A DNA stretch of 64,000 bases from Nostoc sp. UCD121 (GTDB lineage: Bacteria; Cyanobacteriota; Cyanobacteriia; Cyanobacteriales; Nostocaceae): the NCBI RefSeq assembly GCF_014222285.1, contig NZ_JACKZS010000010.1, positions 1-64,000 of the forward strand, given 5' to 3'. Below, piece by piece: positions 26,189-33,938 of the stretch. The translations under genes and the position numbers were made by a program. How positions within the stretch are numbered: position 1 is the first letter of the stretch; every line of letters starts with the position of its first letter. The notes beneath the pieces were generated by a model that was not told the origin of the DNA, did not search any database, and saw only the letters and a program-made list of their open reading frames with translations.

Positions 26189-26701
26189 CTAGAAGCGATA
26201 GCCTAATCCAGCTTGGAAGCTGACAGCATCAGCATCACTATTTCTGTAGGCATCAATGCCCCATTTAGTATCGCCATAAGCAATGACATTATTGCTAACT
26301 TCTGATTCAATACCAAGGGTGACTACAGGTGCATTCTGATTACCCAATGGGGTTTTTTGACCTTCGTCAGTTACAAAAGAATAACCACCACCGAAGTAAA
26401 CGTTAGTGTTTCTGGCGATCGGCGCATCATAAGTCACGATGGGCATAATTGCAGCAGCATCACCACCATACAGTACAGAACCCCGCAGTGAAACAGGTGC
26501 ATTGCGAACGGCGTAACGTCCTTGAATATTACCGCCAATTTGGGCTTCATCGTTTCCTTGTCCGCCACTGGTTGCGCCAACAGCAATACCAGCACCAATA
26601 TAATTACCGTTTGTACCGGCTGTTTGAGCAGAAGCAATTCCCGCCGAGAGGACAATGGAAGCAACAGCAAGGAAAGAGGCAGCTAATTTTGTAAGTTTCA
26701 T
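26189..26701 (-). CDS. Secreted outer-membrane beta-barrel-like protein
   Basis: 170 residues from the ATG at 26699-26701, preceded by GAGAAG. A signal peptide is clear: MKLTKLAASFLAVASIVLSA, cleaved after ASA. The mature part is Gly/Ala/Asn-rich with alternating strands (GNYIGAGIAVGATSGG, NVYFGGGYSFVTDEG, VVTLGIESEVSNNVIAYGDT) and ends in AVSFQAGLGYRF. A final aromatic Phe is the usual signal for outer-membrane barrel insertion. The size suits an eight-stranded OmpA/OmpX-like barrel. The exact family and ligand are unknown. It has its own terminator and no operon partner. Confidence 0.82.
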   Translation of the reverse strand: MKLTKLAASFLAVASIVLSAGIASAQTAGTNGNYIGAGIAVGATSGGQGNDEAQIGGNIQGRYAVRNAPVSLRGSVLYGGDAAAIMPIVTYDAPIARNTNVYFGGGYSFVTDEGQKTPLGNQNAPVVTLGIESEVSNNVIAYGDTKWGIDAYRNSDADAVSFQAGLGYRF

Positions 26702-26852
26702 AGAATTCTTCTCACTAGAGTTAGTTAAAACCAATGTTCTCTAGTACTAGAATCTCTTTTTTTACAAAATGTAACCTCGCACACCTGGTTCACCCTACTG
26801 GCTGAATTATTTCTCACCCACTTGGGTGTACTAACTGAAATATTTAATTGAA

Positions 26853-27015
26853 GAATTCAGAAGTCAGAATTTAGGAGTCAGAACCAGAAAGTGGAAGATT
26901 CAGATCCACCACCCTCTTGTCTTTACGCTGCGCTATTCGCTTTCTCTGACTCCAAGTTCATGCTGTTAGCGGATAACTAAGGTTTAGCCCATTCTGACTC
27001 CTGACTTCTGAATTC
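26853..27015. repeat. Inverted-repeat element, about 163 bp
   Basis: GAATTCAGAAGTCAG...GGAGTCAGAA at 26853-26882 faces TTCTGACTCCTGACTTCTGAATTC at 26992-27015. The arms are heptamer-like units (AGTCAGA) in opposite orientation, and the interior has no ORF. The right arm abuts the murJ stop. Confidence 0.6.
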
Positions 27016-27029
27016 TATTTAAATTAAAG

Positions 27030-28634
27030 TTATTTCTTCAAAAAGCGTTGACGTAGGCGAGATATAAAAATACTCACCTCTGGTATTCTCATCCAAGAAG
27101 CGATCGCAGCAAACACCGCAATCCCTACAAAGCCAGACACACACAATTGCAAAACCAAAATCAGTAAACCCGTTTTACCCAGCAATTGCTGAGAACCAAC
27201 CAATGTCCCATAGCTTGCTACCCCAGCTACCACGCTTCCAGCAGCCAAACCCAAAATCGGCAAACCCCACTCACGCCAAGGTAAACCATTGAGTTTGCGA
27301 TCGAGCAACCACAACAGCATCAGCATTGAGCTACAATTTACACCCACCGTTGCTAACACCAAACCGGGTGCGCCAAAAGGTTTAACGAAAAACCAATCTA
27401 ATATGATGTTGAGCAAGATGTTAAAAATACTAATGCGAAAAGGTGTCTGTCCATCGCCTAAAGCGTAGAAAACCCGCACCAAAACATCACGTCCCAAATA
27501 GACAAACATCCCAATTCCGTAAGCTACAAGTAAAGATGAAACTAACTGTGTGGCTTCTGGCTTGAAAGCACCGCGTTCATATATCACCTGCACAATAGGT
27601 ACAGATAATGCCACCATCAGCGCCCCTAGCGGTAGCATGGTGAAGGCAGTGAGTAGCAGTCCTTGGCGAATGCGTAATTTTAAATCTGGCCAATTTTCGG
27701 GGCCAGCAAGTTTGGCAAATATCGGTAACAGGGGCAGTAAAATGATATTAGAAATAATCCCTAACGGAGTTTGGACTAATAAATTCGCATAGTTAAATCC
27801 TGCCGCCGCACCAGGGATAGGACTAGCAAAATAAAGGTCAGTGGCAACATTAATTGGCATCATTCCAGAGGAAATTGTCGCCGGAGTCATGATTTTAATG
27901 ACTTCTTGAACGCCTGGGGATTTAAAATCAAACCGCAGGCGTAATGTGCCGAGTCCTAACCGCCACTGAACAATTAGCTGCACTAACCACTGGAGAATTG
28001 CTCCTGCTAAGGTTCCCCAAGCTAAGACCATTCCACCGATTAAAGCGTACTCCGGCTTAATAATATCCTTGCCCAGTTGCATCGCCAGGATACCAAGACC
28101 GGCAACAACGGTAATGCTGGATAATAAAGGACTAATGGAGAGTAACCAATATTGATTGGCTGCATTTAGAGTACCAAAGCCGATGCCAATTAAACCGGCA
28201 AATAAAGCCATCGGTGCCATAATGCGGAGTTGTTGAATGGCGATCGCTCTGGTTGTCGCTTCCAAACCATGACCGACTAGATCAACGATCGCATCCGCAA
28301 ATAAAACTTGAGCAACTGTCACCAGCAACAGTACTCCAGCCACCAGTGTTGTCACGGTTTCCACTAAAGGAGCCGCTTCTTCTCGCCGTCGCTTGGCTAA
28401 AACGCTGACAACTGCACTGTGTAATGGCCCATTTACGCCACCAAGTAAGATCAATAGAAAGCCAGGGATAACATAGGCGTAGCTATAGGCGGTAGCAGCA
28501 GCACCAACACCAAAAGCCGCAGCGATCGCTTGCTGCCGCACTAAACCGAAGACTTTACTAATTAATGTGGCTGCGGCAACAATGCCAGCAATTCCAGCGA
28601 AAGAACGAGAAGGTTTTTGGTCTTGTTGTGTCAC
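27030..28634 (-). CDS. murJ: Lipid II flippase MurJ (MviN)
   Basis: 534 residues starting at a GTG (28632-28634). The first span carries the MurJ signature region IVAAATLISKVFGLVRQQAI with AAAFGVGAAATAYSYAYVIP, followed by about 14 membrane helices. Internal landmarks are GVNGPLHSAVVSVLAKRRRE, an N-A-A-N-Q-Y-W-type turn, and LGRDVLVRVFYALGDGQTPF. The family (MOP superfamily) flips undecaprenyl-linked peptidoglycan precursor across the cytoplasmic membrane. It is essential in most bacteria. Length is normal. It is transcribed leftward as a single gene, and a fragment of a histidine kinase lies just upstream on the other strand. Confidence 0.92.
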   Translation of the reverse strand: MTQQDQKPSRSFAGIAGIVAAATLISKVFGLVRQQAIAAAFGVGAAATAYSYAYVIPGFLLILLGGVNGPLHSAVVSVLAKRRREEAAPLVETVTTLVAGVLLLVTVAQVLFADAIVDLVGHGLEATTRAIAIQQLRIMAPMALFAGLIGIGFGTLNAANQYWLLSISPLLSSITVVAGLGILAMQLGKDIIKPEYALIGGMVLAWGTLAGAILQWLVQLIVQWRLGLGTLRLRFDFKSPGVQEVIKIMTPATISSGMMPINVATDLYFASPIPGAAAGFNYANLLVQTPLGIISNIILLPLLPIFAKLAGPENWPDLKLRIRQGLLLTAFTMLPLGALMVALSVPIVQVIYERGAFKPEATQLVSSLLVAYGIGMFVYLGRDVLVRVFYALGDGQTPFRISIFNILLNIILDWFFVKPFGAPGLVLATVGVNCSSMLMLLWLLDRKLNGLPWREWGLPILGLAAGSVVAGVASYGTLVGSQQLLGKTGLLILVLQLCVSGFVGIAVFAAIASWMRIPEVSIFISRLRQRFLKK

Positions 28635-28747
28635 GAATAATACCCGACAACTCTTGCAGAGTGCATACTTTAAAACATTTAACCTGATATTCCGCAGTCT
28701 GTCAGGTAAATTTTGGCAAATCAGTCACTAGTTTATAGTCATTTTAA

Positions 28748-28933
28748 GTGCGATGCCTGCGATCGCATATATTTGATCCCTTCTTCACTACTAAAGGGCC
28801 GGGTAAAGGTACGGGGTTAGGATTGTCTATCAGCCATCAAATAATACTTGAAAAACATCATGGACAAATCGAATGTTCTTCTAAACCAGGAGAAGGAACA
28901 GAATTTTTGATTGAAATTCCCACTAATAATTAA
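28748..28933 (+). pseudogene. Remnant of a histidine kinase (HATPase C-terminal end only)
   Basis: About 55 codons from [20 protein letters not shown] through [20 protein letters not shown] and [12 protein letters not shown] to a TAA. These are the F-box, G2 box and last strands of a HisKA-type kinase ATPase domain. H-box, N-box and G1 are absent. Immediately upstream is unrelated sequence with a HIP1 site, and no good start exists. It is best read as the last relic of a deleted kinase gene. Confidence 0.8.
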
Positions 28934-29031
28934 GGGTGACTAGTTTTTAACAATGGTCAGAAAAAAACTTTAGTCTGTGTTCAGGATAAATGTTTTTTAC
29001 GCACGTTTACACTGGGCATTTTTTGCTGTTC

Positions 29032-29427
29032 TCATTGAGATTTTTTCCCCTTACTTTTCTGCCAGTCTTCCAACGCACCAATTACAAAGCTAGCTGCGGG
29101 ATGATTCAGAAATTGTGCCAAAGCTTCAGTACCACCTGCTTTTAAGGCACTAAATATTCTCTCCAACAGTTTTGGGTCACTTTCAATACGCTTTATAGTT
29201 TCAGTCGCTACCATCATCTTTCCAGTGGTTGTATCGATAGGATATGACTTTTCTAGTTGTTGTAGAAGTTCTTGAATCTCAGCAGCAGCGTCAGCAAGAT
29301 TTTGCTTCTGCTCTTGAGTATATGTATTAAATGAATCTTTAATCTCACTAGAAACATTTCCTTCGACATGACCTGATACTATAGAAGAAGCATAGCTTCT
29401 CCCAATTTTTATTGATTTGTCTTCCAT
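29032..29427 (-). CDS. Small protein sharing an N-terminal motif with the neighbouring DUF6232 protein
   Basis: 131 residues, ATG after a good AGGAAG site. Residues 5-29 include SSIVSGHVEGNVSSEI. This segment nearly repeats the last 25 residues of the DUF6232 protein encoded just upstream on the same strand. After it come three helical parts: TYTQEQKQNLADAAAEIQEL with LLQQLEKSYPID (about 36-65), then VATETIKRIESDPKLLERIF, then ALAQFLNHPAASFVIGALED and a Lys-rich tail. The helical region resembles short proteins found beside signalling or defence genes in cyanobacteria. No enzyme motif is visible. The two genes are 51 bases apart and probably co-transcribed. The motif suggests the two proteins bind or co-assemble through it. 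Confidence 0.75.
   Translation of the reverse strand: MEDKSIKIGRSYASSIVSGHVEGNVSSEIKDSFNTYTQEQKQNLADAAAEIQELLQQLEKSYPIDTTTGKMMVATETIKRIESDPKLLERIFSALKAGGTEALAQFLNHPAASFVIGALEDWQKSKGKKSQ
29341..29415 (-). other. Shared 25-residue motif, copy at the protein N-terminus
   Basis: Codes for residues 5-29 of the 131-residue protein (core SSIVSGHVEGNV). Aligned without gaps to 29482-29556, 13 of 25 residues are identical and several more are conservative. The DNA also matches well (for example ACATGACC, GATACTA, AGAAGA blocks). Confidence 0.85.
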
Positions 29428-29478
29428 GTTTTACTTCCTAAATTTATTGAGTGAATTGATTATCAAGATAAATAATTT

Positions 29479-30039
29479 TTAAACCTGGCTGACAACATCT
29501 CCTCCAACATGACCCGATACTACAGAAGAGCCAATAGCTGTTTCAATTCCTATAGAATTATCAACAGACATATCCAAAGTTTCAAAATTAAAATTAATAG
29601 CTTTTAAATCATCGCTATTCATCACACCATATAAAGTTAAAATAATTCGTTTGATAAAGTCTTCGCTTCTACTTACTAAAATAGCTTTTGTCCCACTATT
29701 AGTATAAATAGTCATGCCATATCTTTCCGTTACCTTGGTTTTATTTTGATTATGCTGATAAATTAACCAAGCTCCAAGAGCTATGAATAAAAATCCTAAT
29801 ATTTTTGCTACTTGTGAGGGAATAAATAAAAAGAATATACCAATAATAGGTAAAACTACAAAAAGTTTTGGCATTGGTTTGATAACTGTAGTTGTCAGAT
29901 CAACTAACCCGATACTTGCAATGTTATGAATCTGATAAACAACGTTGCCGTATATTAAAGTTTTACCTCTAATTTTTATAATCGATGTTTTTATTTCAGT
30001 TGGGCTATTGTTCTCATCGGGTAGAAACTGACTAAGCAT
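29479..30039 (-). CDS. DUF6232-like membrane protein with C-terminal shared motif
   Basis: 186 residues from the ATG at 30037-30039; a GTG eight codons upstream is possible. The pattern KTLIYGNVVYQIHNIASIGLV, then two membrane spans (LFVVLPIIGIFFLFIP and AKILGFLFIALGAWLIY), then YGMTIYTNSGTKAILVSRSE and an FIKRIILTLYGVMN helix matches DUF6232. That family is a PH-like beta-sheet split by a membrane hairpin, of unknown function. The last 25 residues (ending SSVVSGHVGGDVVSQV) are an added tail that recurs at the N-terminus of the next gene's product. The soluble parts probably face the cytoplasm, so the tail would be available to recruit the partner. Confidence 0.78.
   Translation of the reverse strand: MLSQFLPDENNSPTEIKTSIIKIRGKTLIYGNVVYQIHNIASIGLVDLTTTVIKPMPKLFVVLPIIGIFFLFIPSQVAKILGFLFIALGAWLIYQHNQNKTKVTERYGMTIYTNSGTKAILVSRSEDFIKRIILTLYGVMNSDDLKAINFNFETLDMSVDNSIGIETAIGSSVVSGHVGGDVVSQV
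29482..29556 (-). other. Shared 25-residue motif, copy at the protein C-terminus
   Basis: Codes for the last 25 residues of the DUF6232-like protein (core SSVVSGHVGGDVVSQV). The G-x-V-x-G spacing and beta-branched residues suggest strand-turn-strand structure. See the partner copy at 29341-29415. Confidence 0.85.
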
Positions 30040-30230
30040 ATTAATTTCTGCTACCAAAAACACATGTTTATTAGATAACCACAGTTTTTATCATTTTATT
30101 CATGAGGAACAAATATTTTAATAATTTCTGCAATAGAATATTTATTTTTAACCGATAGAACTAACTTGTATGCGGATTATACTTGGAGTTTGGATTTTTT
30201 TAGACAATTTGATTGATTCTTGCTTGTTAT

Positions 30231-30737
30231 CTAACGACAACCCAAACTATCTCGCGTTGACACACCCGTAACCGGATTTACCCCATCGGCTCTTTCACAC
30301 ATTAGCGACACTTGATAACGGTCAATCAAAGCATCGGTAAAATCAGCGCCTGTAATTTCGGCATCAAAAAAACGGCTGCGGGTCAAAGTTGCTTCAGTAA
30401 AAATGGCATTTTTCAGGTTAGCACCATCCATCGTGACGCGATCGACTAAAGCGCCGCTCAAGTTCGCGTCTTCTAAATTTGCTTTTAACAAAACTCCTTT
30501 AGTGAGAATTGCGTTGGTTAAATTCGCTCCTTGAAAATTCGTTCCCCGCATTTCTGCTGCAACAAAAGTCACACCTGCTAAATCAGCATGAGAAAAATCA
30601 CGATTTTCTAAATTTATATTGTTGTAGTTAATTGTGTTTAGTTGAGCAAAAGCCGGTTTTGGATTAAGTATTATCCAGCAAAATGCTAGTATCAAAATTA
30701 CAATCAAACCCAAAAATCGCAGTAAAATCTTTTTCAT
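30231..30737 (-). CDS. Secreted pentapeptide-repeat protein, probably thylakoid lumenal
   Basis: 168 residues from the ATG of MKKILLRF; the frame continues upstream only through a heptamer tandem repeat. A signal peptide is clear ([20 protein letters not shown], then NPKPAFA cleavage). The mature part is a run of about 15 A(D/N)LxX repeats: [57 protein letters not shown]. These form a right-handed quadrilateral beta-helix. The end [12 protein letters not shown] with a terminal Cys matches lumenal pentapeptide proteins such as TL15/TL17 of plants and cyanobacteria. Their role is unknown; photosynthetic complex assembly is suggested. A disulfide between the two C-terminal cysteines is possible. 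Confidence 0.85.
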   Translation of the reverse strand: MKKILLRFLGLIVILILAFCWIILNPKPAFAQLNTINYNNINLENRDFSHADLAGVTFVAAEMRGTNFQGANLTNAILTKGVLLKANLEDANLSGALVDRVTMDGANLKNAIFTEATLTRSRFFDAEITGADFTDALIDRYQVSLMCERADGVNPVTGVSTRDSLGCR

Positions 30738-30743
30738 AACTTT

Positions 30744-30826
30744 ATTATTTGTCTTTTGTCCTTTGTCCTTTGTCATTAGCCCTTTGTCATTTAACTAATG
30801 ACTAATGACTAATGACTAATGACTCT
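30744..30826. repeat. Heptamer tandem repeats between two leftward genes
   Basis: TTTGTCC units at about 30748-30771 are followed by four TAATGAC/ACTAATG units at about 30796-30822. They resemble the tracts at 3811-3845 and the palindrome at 49180-49241. Confidence 0.8.
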
Positions 30827-30829
30827 TGA

Positions 30830-32362
30830 CTATTTCCAATCTTTACCAATCCGAATTGTAAGGTCAGATTCTAAATCACCAATCGCTGACACCTCGATTT
30901 GACCCAAGCCTAAGACTTTTTGCAAATCAACACCAACTCGCCGATTGCCTTTTTGGACAATAATCTGAGTTTGACGTTGGGTATCTGGCCAATCAGGTAC
31001 TTTGTAAATATTAGTAAAGCCTTTCTGTTTCAGATAAGCAATAACTTTTTCAGTTAGCTGAGGTTGATTGGAGGCATTTTGAATAGCAATTTTGAGGTTA
31101 GGAACCTGACGCATATCTGGTTTCAGACCAGGTACATTTACCCCAACATAATCATTCAACAGGCTCTGTTGTCCAGTCATATTTAGCCAATAGCTATCAG
31201 GGTCTTTGCTAAAGCGGCTAAAAGTCCCAGGCAACACCGTCATTTGGAAATTATCTCGATCCAGGTTGAGGCCAAAGTTGACCAACGCCATCATTTCTTC
31301 CATCTTCAGGTTGGTATCAAAGTATTTTCGCATTAAGCGAGTTAATTGAGGCAACCGGGGTAAAATGGTAGGACTATTTAAGCGTTGTAGCAATGCTGCT
31401 GTTAGTGCTTGCTGACGCTGAACTCTCGGCAAATCTCCTAAACCTGGTTCGCGGAACCGCACAAACTGTTCTGCTTGTTCGCCGTTAAGAGTTTGCCAGC
31501 CACTGACTAAATTAATCGACAGCCGACTGCTGGAGTCTTTATATGTCATTGATTGGGGAACAAAGACTTCTACTCCACCTAACTGATCGACTAACTGCCG
31601 TAAGCCGCTAGTAGAAATACGAATGTAGCGATCGATTGGGGCATTATTTAAAGTACGGCTAACTACCCGTGCTGCCAAGACTGGGCCGCCTTTGGCATTG
31701 GCATCAGATACCTTAGTTAATCCCTTTTCTCCCTTTTCTGGGATGGCAATCATCGTATCTCTGGGAATCGAAAGCACCCGTACAGAGTTGTTGCTAGCAT
31801 TGTCACTAGGGTTAAGCCTTACCAGCAGCATGGTGTCGCTTTTACCAGCAAAGCTTTCTGGTGAACCATCAACACTCCCCTTAACTGGTTCAATTCCCAT
31901 AATTAAGATATTCATGGGGCGTGAAAGCTTGTACTGAGAGAGTTTACCCCACAACTCCCCTGGTAGTGGGATTTTTACCTCGTCTTTAGCGTTAGTTCCC
32001 AAATCTTCATCTGTTCGATCGAGGTTACTCCACAAAGGAGTCCACAGCGCTAAACTTGAGACTAGCAAACCAGATAGGATGATGCCGATGACAATCGTCA
32101 TAATCCACAACAACCAGCGAGGCATGGTTAAGCCCAGTCTCTCGTAAAGCTGATTGGGAATCGCGCCCACTGATTCGACGACGCTACGATTCGGATTGGC
32201 TGGCGGGTTTAGTTCGACATCCTCCTCCTCTGAGTCGGCTACTGGTGCTGACGTTACCTGATTTTCCGTGCGTTGAATTTGCTGCGATCGCACCTCAGTT
32301 TCAAATTCTACAACTTGCTGAGATGTAACCGGATTTTCCGACCATTCGACTTGTTTTATCAC
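30830..32362 (-). CDS. LytR-CpsA-Psr (LCP) ligase with LytR C-terminal domain
   Basis: 510 residues from a GTG at 32360-32362 that has GGGGAG 8 bases upstream; the frame extends 6 codons to a TTG. An N-terminal acidic cytoplasmic part (to about 85) is followed by one span (LLWIMTIVIGIILSGLLVSS). The LCP core is at about 145-340: MNILIMGIEP, SDTMLLVRLNP, VLSIPRDTMIAIP, RYIRISTSGLRQLVDQLGGV, LNGEQAEQFVRFR and DLPRVQRQQA. A LytR_C domain follows (LKIAIQNASNQPQLTEKVIA, about 420-510). LCP enzymes move glycopolymers from lipid carriers onto peptidoglycan. A mannose-1-phosphate guanylyltransferase gene starts 115 bases away on the other strand. Confidence 0.9.
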   Translation of the reverse strand: MIKQVEWSENPVTSQQVVEFETEVRSQQIQRTENQVTSAPVADSEEEDVELNPPANPNRSVVESVGAIPNQLYERLGLTMPRWLLWIMTIVIGIILSGLLVSSLALWTPLWSNLDRTDEDLGTNAKDEVKIPLPGELWGKLSQYKLSRPMNILIMGIEPVKGSVDGSPESFAGKSDTMLLVRLNPSDNASNNSVRVLSIPRDTMIAIPEKGEKGLTKVSDANAKGGPVLAARVVSRTLNNAPIDRYIRISTSGLRQLVDQLGGVEVFVPQSMTYKDSSSRLSINLVSGWQTLNGEQAEQFVRFREPGLGDLPRVQRQQALTAALLQRLNSPTILPRLPQLTRLMRKYFDTNLKMEEMMALVNFGLNLDRDNFQMTVLPGTFSRFSKDPDSYWLNMTGQQSLLNDYVGVNVPGLKPDMRQVPNLKIAIQNASNQPQLTEKVIAYLKQKGFTNIYKVPDWPDTQRQTQIIVQKGNRRVGVDLQKVLGLGQIEVSAIGDLESDLTIRIGKDWK

Positions 32363-32477
32363 AATTATCTCCCCACTCAACCACTCCCTAAAAGTATGTT
32401 AATCCAAGCTACAGATATTGCCAGTGGAAAGGCTCACTGTAAACTTATAATGTTCTTCGGTAGGCGTGTATGACAAC

Positions 32478-33542
32478 ATGAATACTTTATTGTTCCCCGT
32501 AATCCTGGCTGGTGGTAAAGGTGAACGTTTTTGGCCCCTGAGCCGCAAAGACCGACCTAAGCAATTTTTAAGTCTTGATGGTAGCTCTAGAAGTTTATTA
32601 CAAGCAACCGCCGATCGATTGATAAAACTCGGCGGCGGGTGGGATTCCTTGTGGGTGATCACTTCTAGTCAGATAGCTGAAGGGGTACGACAACAATTAC
32701 CTGATCTACCAGTTGAAAACTTACTAATTGAGTCAGAAGGCAGAGACACAGCCGCAGCCGTTGCTTGGACAAGTTTAGAAATCAAACAGCGCTATGGAGA
32801 AGACGCTGTGATTGGCTTTTTCCCTGCTGACCACTGGATTGCTAACGAAGAAGCGTTTGCCCACACATTAAGTGCGGCTACGCAACTGGCAGCAAGCACA
32901 GCAGCGATCGTTACACTGGGGATCAAGCCTACTTTTCCATCAACCGGTTACGGCTACATCGAACAAGGTGAAAAGATAGGTAGCTTTAATGAGTTGCCAG
33001 CTTATCACGTGAACCGCTTTACTGAAAAGCCCAACCGCGAAACGGCAGAGACTTTTTTATCTACGGGGCGCTTTAGCTGGAATAGTGGAATGTTCGTTTT
33101 TCGGGCAGGGGTTGTTCTCAAGGAACTACATACCCATGCTCCAGAAATTATCGAACCTTTAGAACAACAGGGCCCTGATATCTATCCCCAGTTACCTAAG
33201 AAGAGTATAGACTATGCCCTAATGGAAAAGACAACTCTAGCATACGTTTTGCCAGTTGATTTTGGTTGGGATGATTTAGGAGATTGGAATGCGATCGAGC
33301 GGTTACTCAAAACAGAAGAGAATCCCAATGTAGAACTCGCTACCCACGTAGGTCTAGATACGCAGGGGGCGATTATTTATGCCTCAAATCCAGAGGATGT
33401 AGTTGTTACAATTGGTTTAGAGGATGTGGTGATTGTGCGCGATCGCAATGTCACACTCGTTGTTAAAAAAGAACGTACCCAGGAAATTAAGCAGATCCTT
33501 AAAATTCTCCAAAGCGATTCTCGATTTACTGACCTGCTGTAA
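32478..33542 (+). CDS. manC: Mannose-1-phosphate guanylyltransferase (GDP-mannose synthesis)
   Basis: 354 residues from ATG 32478 (a GTG four codons earlier is possible). The nucleotidyltransferase signature VILAGGKGERFWPLSRKDRPK is at the N-terminus, followed by ESEGRDTAAAVAWTSLEI, GFFPADHWI, GYGYIEQG, FTEKPNRETAETFL, FSWNSGMFVFR, IDYALMEKT and DFGWDDLGDWNAI. These are the motifs of the single-domain GDP-mannose pyrophosphorylases. The C-terminal phosphomannose-isomerase domain found in AlgA/long ManC forms is absent, which is normal for cyanobacteria. GDP-mannose feeds surface polysaccharides and glycolipids. The LCP gene is divergent from it and may share the short promoter region. Confidence 0.92.
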   Translation: MNTLLFPVILAGGKGERFWPLSRKDRPKQFLSLDGSSRSLLQATADRLIKLGGGWDSLWVITSSQIAEGVRQQLPDLPVENLLIESEGRDTAAAVAWTSLEIKQRYGEDAVIGFFPADHWIANEEAFAHTLSAATQLAASTAAIVTLGIKPTFPSTGYGYIEQGEKIGSFNELPAYHVNRFTEKPNRETAETFLSTGRFSWNSGMFVFRAGVVLKELHTHAPEIIEPLEQQGPDIYPQLPKKSIDYALMEKTTLAYVLPVDFGWDDLGDWNAIERLLKTEENPNVELATHVGLDTQGAIIYASNPEDVVVTIGLEDVVIVRDRNVTLVVKKERTQEIKQILKILQSDSRFTDLL

Positions 33543-33620
33543 AAGTTAGAACCCTTGGCAGAGGCTAAAAAGTCTGTTTTCCTATTATAACTTGACTGTC
33601 TGTTATTTTATCTGACAGTT

Positions 33621-33908
33621 ATGAACATTATTAGCTTTAAGCCTCTCGCCAAGACAATGGCAATCGAGTCTATTACAGCCTATCAAAAATATATTTCTCC
33701 TTCCAAAGGATTTAGTTGTTCCCATCGCTTATTACACGGTGGGGATTCCTGCTCTAATTACGTCAAACGAATGCTGAGTGAACAGAAACTCTACGAAGCC
33801 GTACAATCATCCATAAAAAGATTCCAAGACTGTGGCGCAGCTAGCAAAACTTTAAAAGCTAAAGCCAACTTCCGTTGTATTGTCATCCCCTGTTGTTTAC
33901 CTCTTTAA
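33621..33908 (+). CDS. YidD-like membrane-insertion efficiency factor
   Basis: 95 residues. ITAYQKYISPSKGFSCSHRL, then GGDSCSNYVKRML, then SIKRFQDCGAAS match the YidD family (YQ.YISP..G..C...P.CS.Y...., R...C). The classical proline motif is changed, so this is a divergent member; paralogues of this kind are common in Nostoc. YidD is a small membrane-bound helper of the YidC insertase. The end of the gene reads into the dispersed repeat CTCCCTGCGTCTTTGCAG. The next gene (ABC1 kinase) starts 30 bases downstream on the same strand. Confidence 0.75.
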   Translation: MNIISFKPLAKTMAIESITAYQKYISPSKGFSCSHRLLHGGDSCSNYVKRMLSEQKLYEAVQSSIKRFQDCGAASKTLKAKANFRCIVIPCCLPL

Positions 33909-33938
33909 CTCCCTGCGTCTTTGCAGTTATTTACAAAA

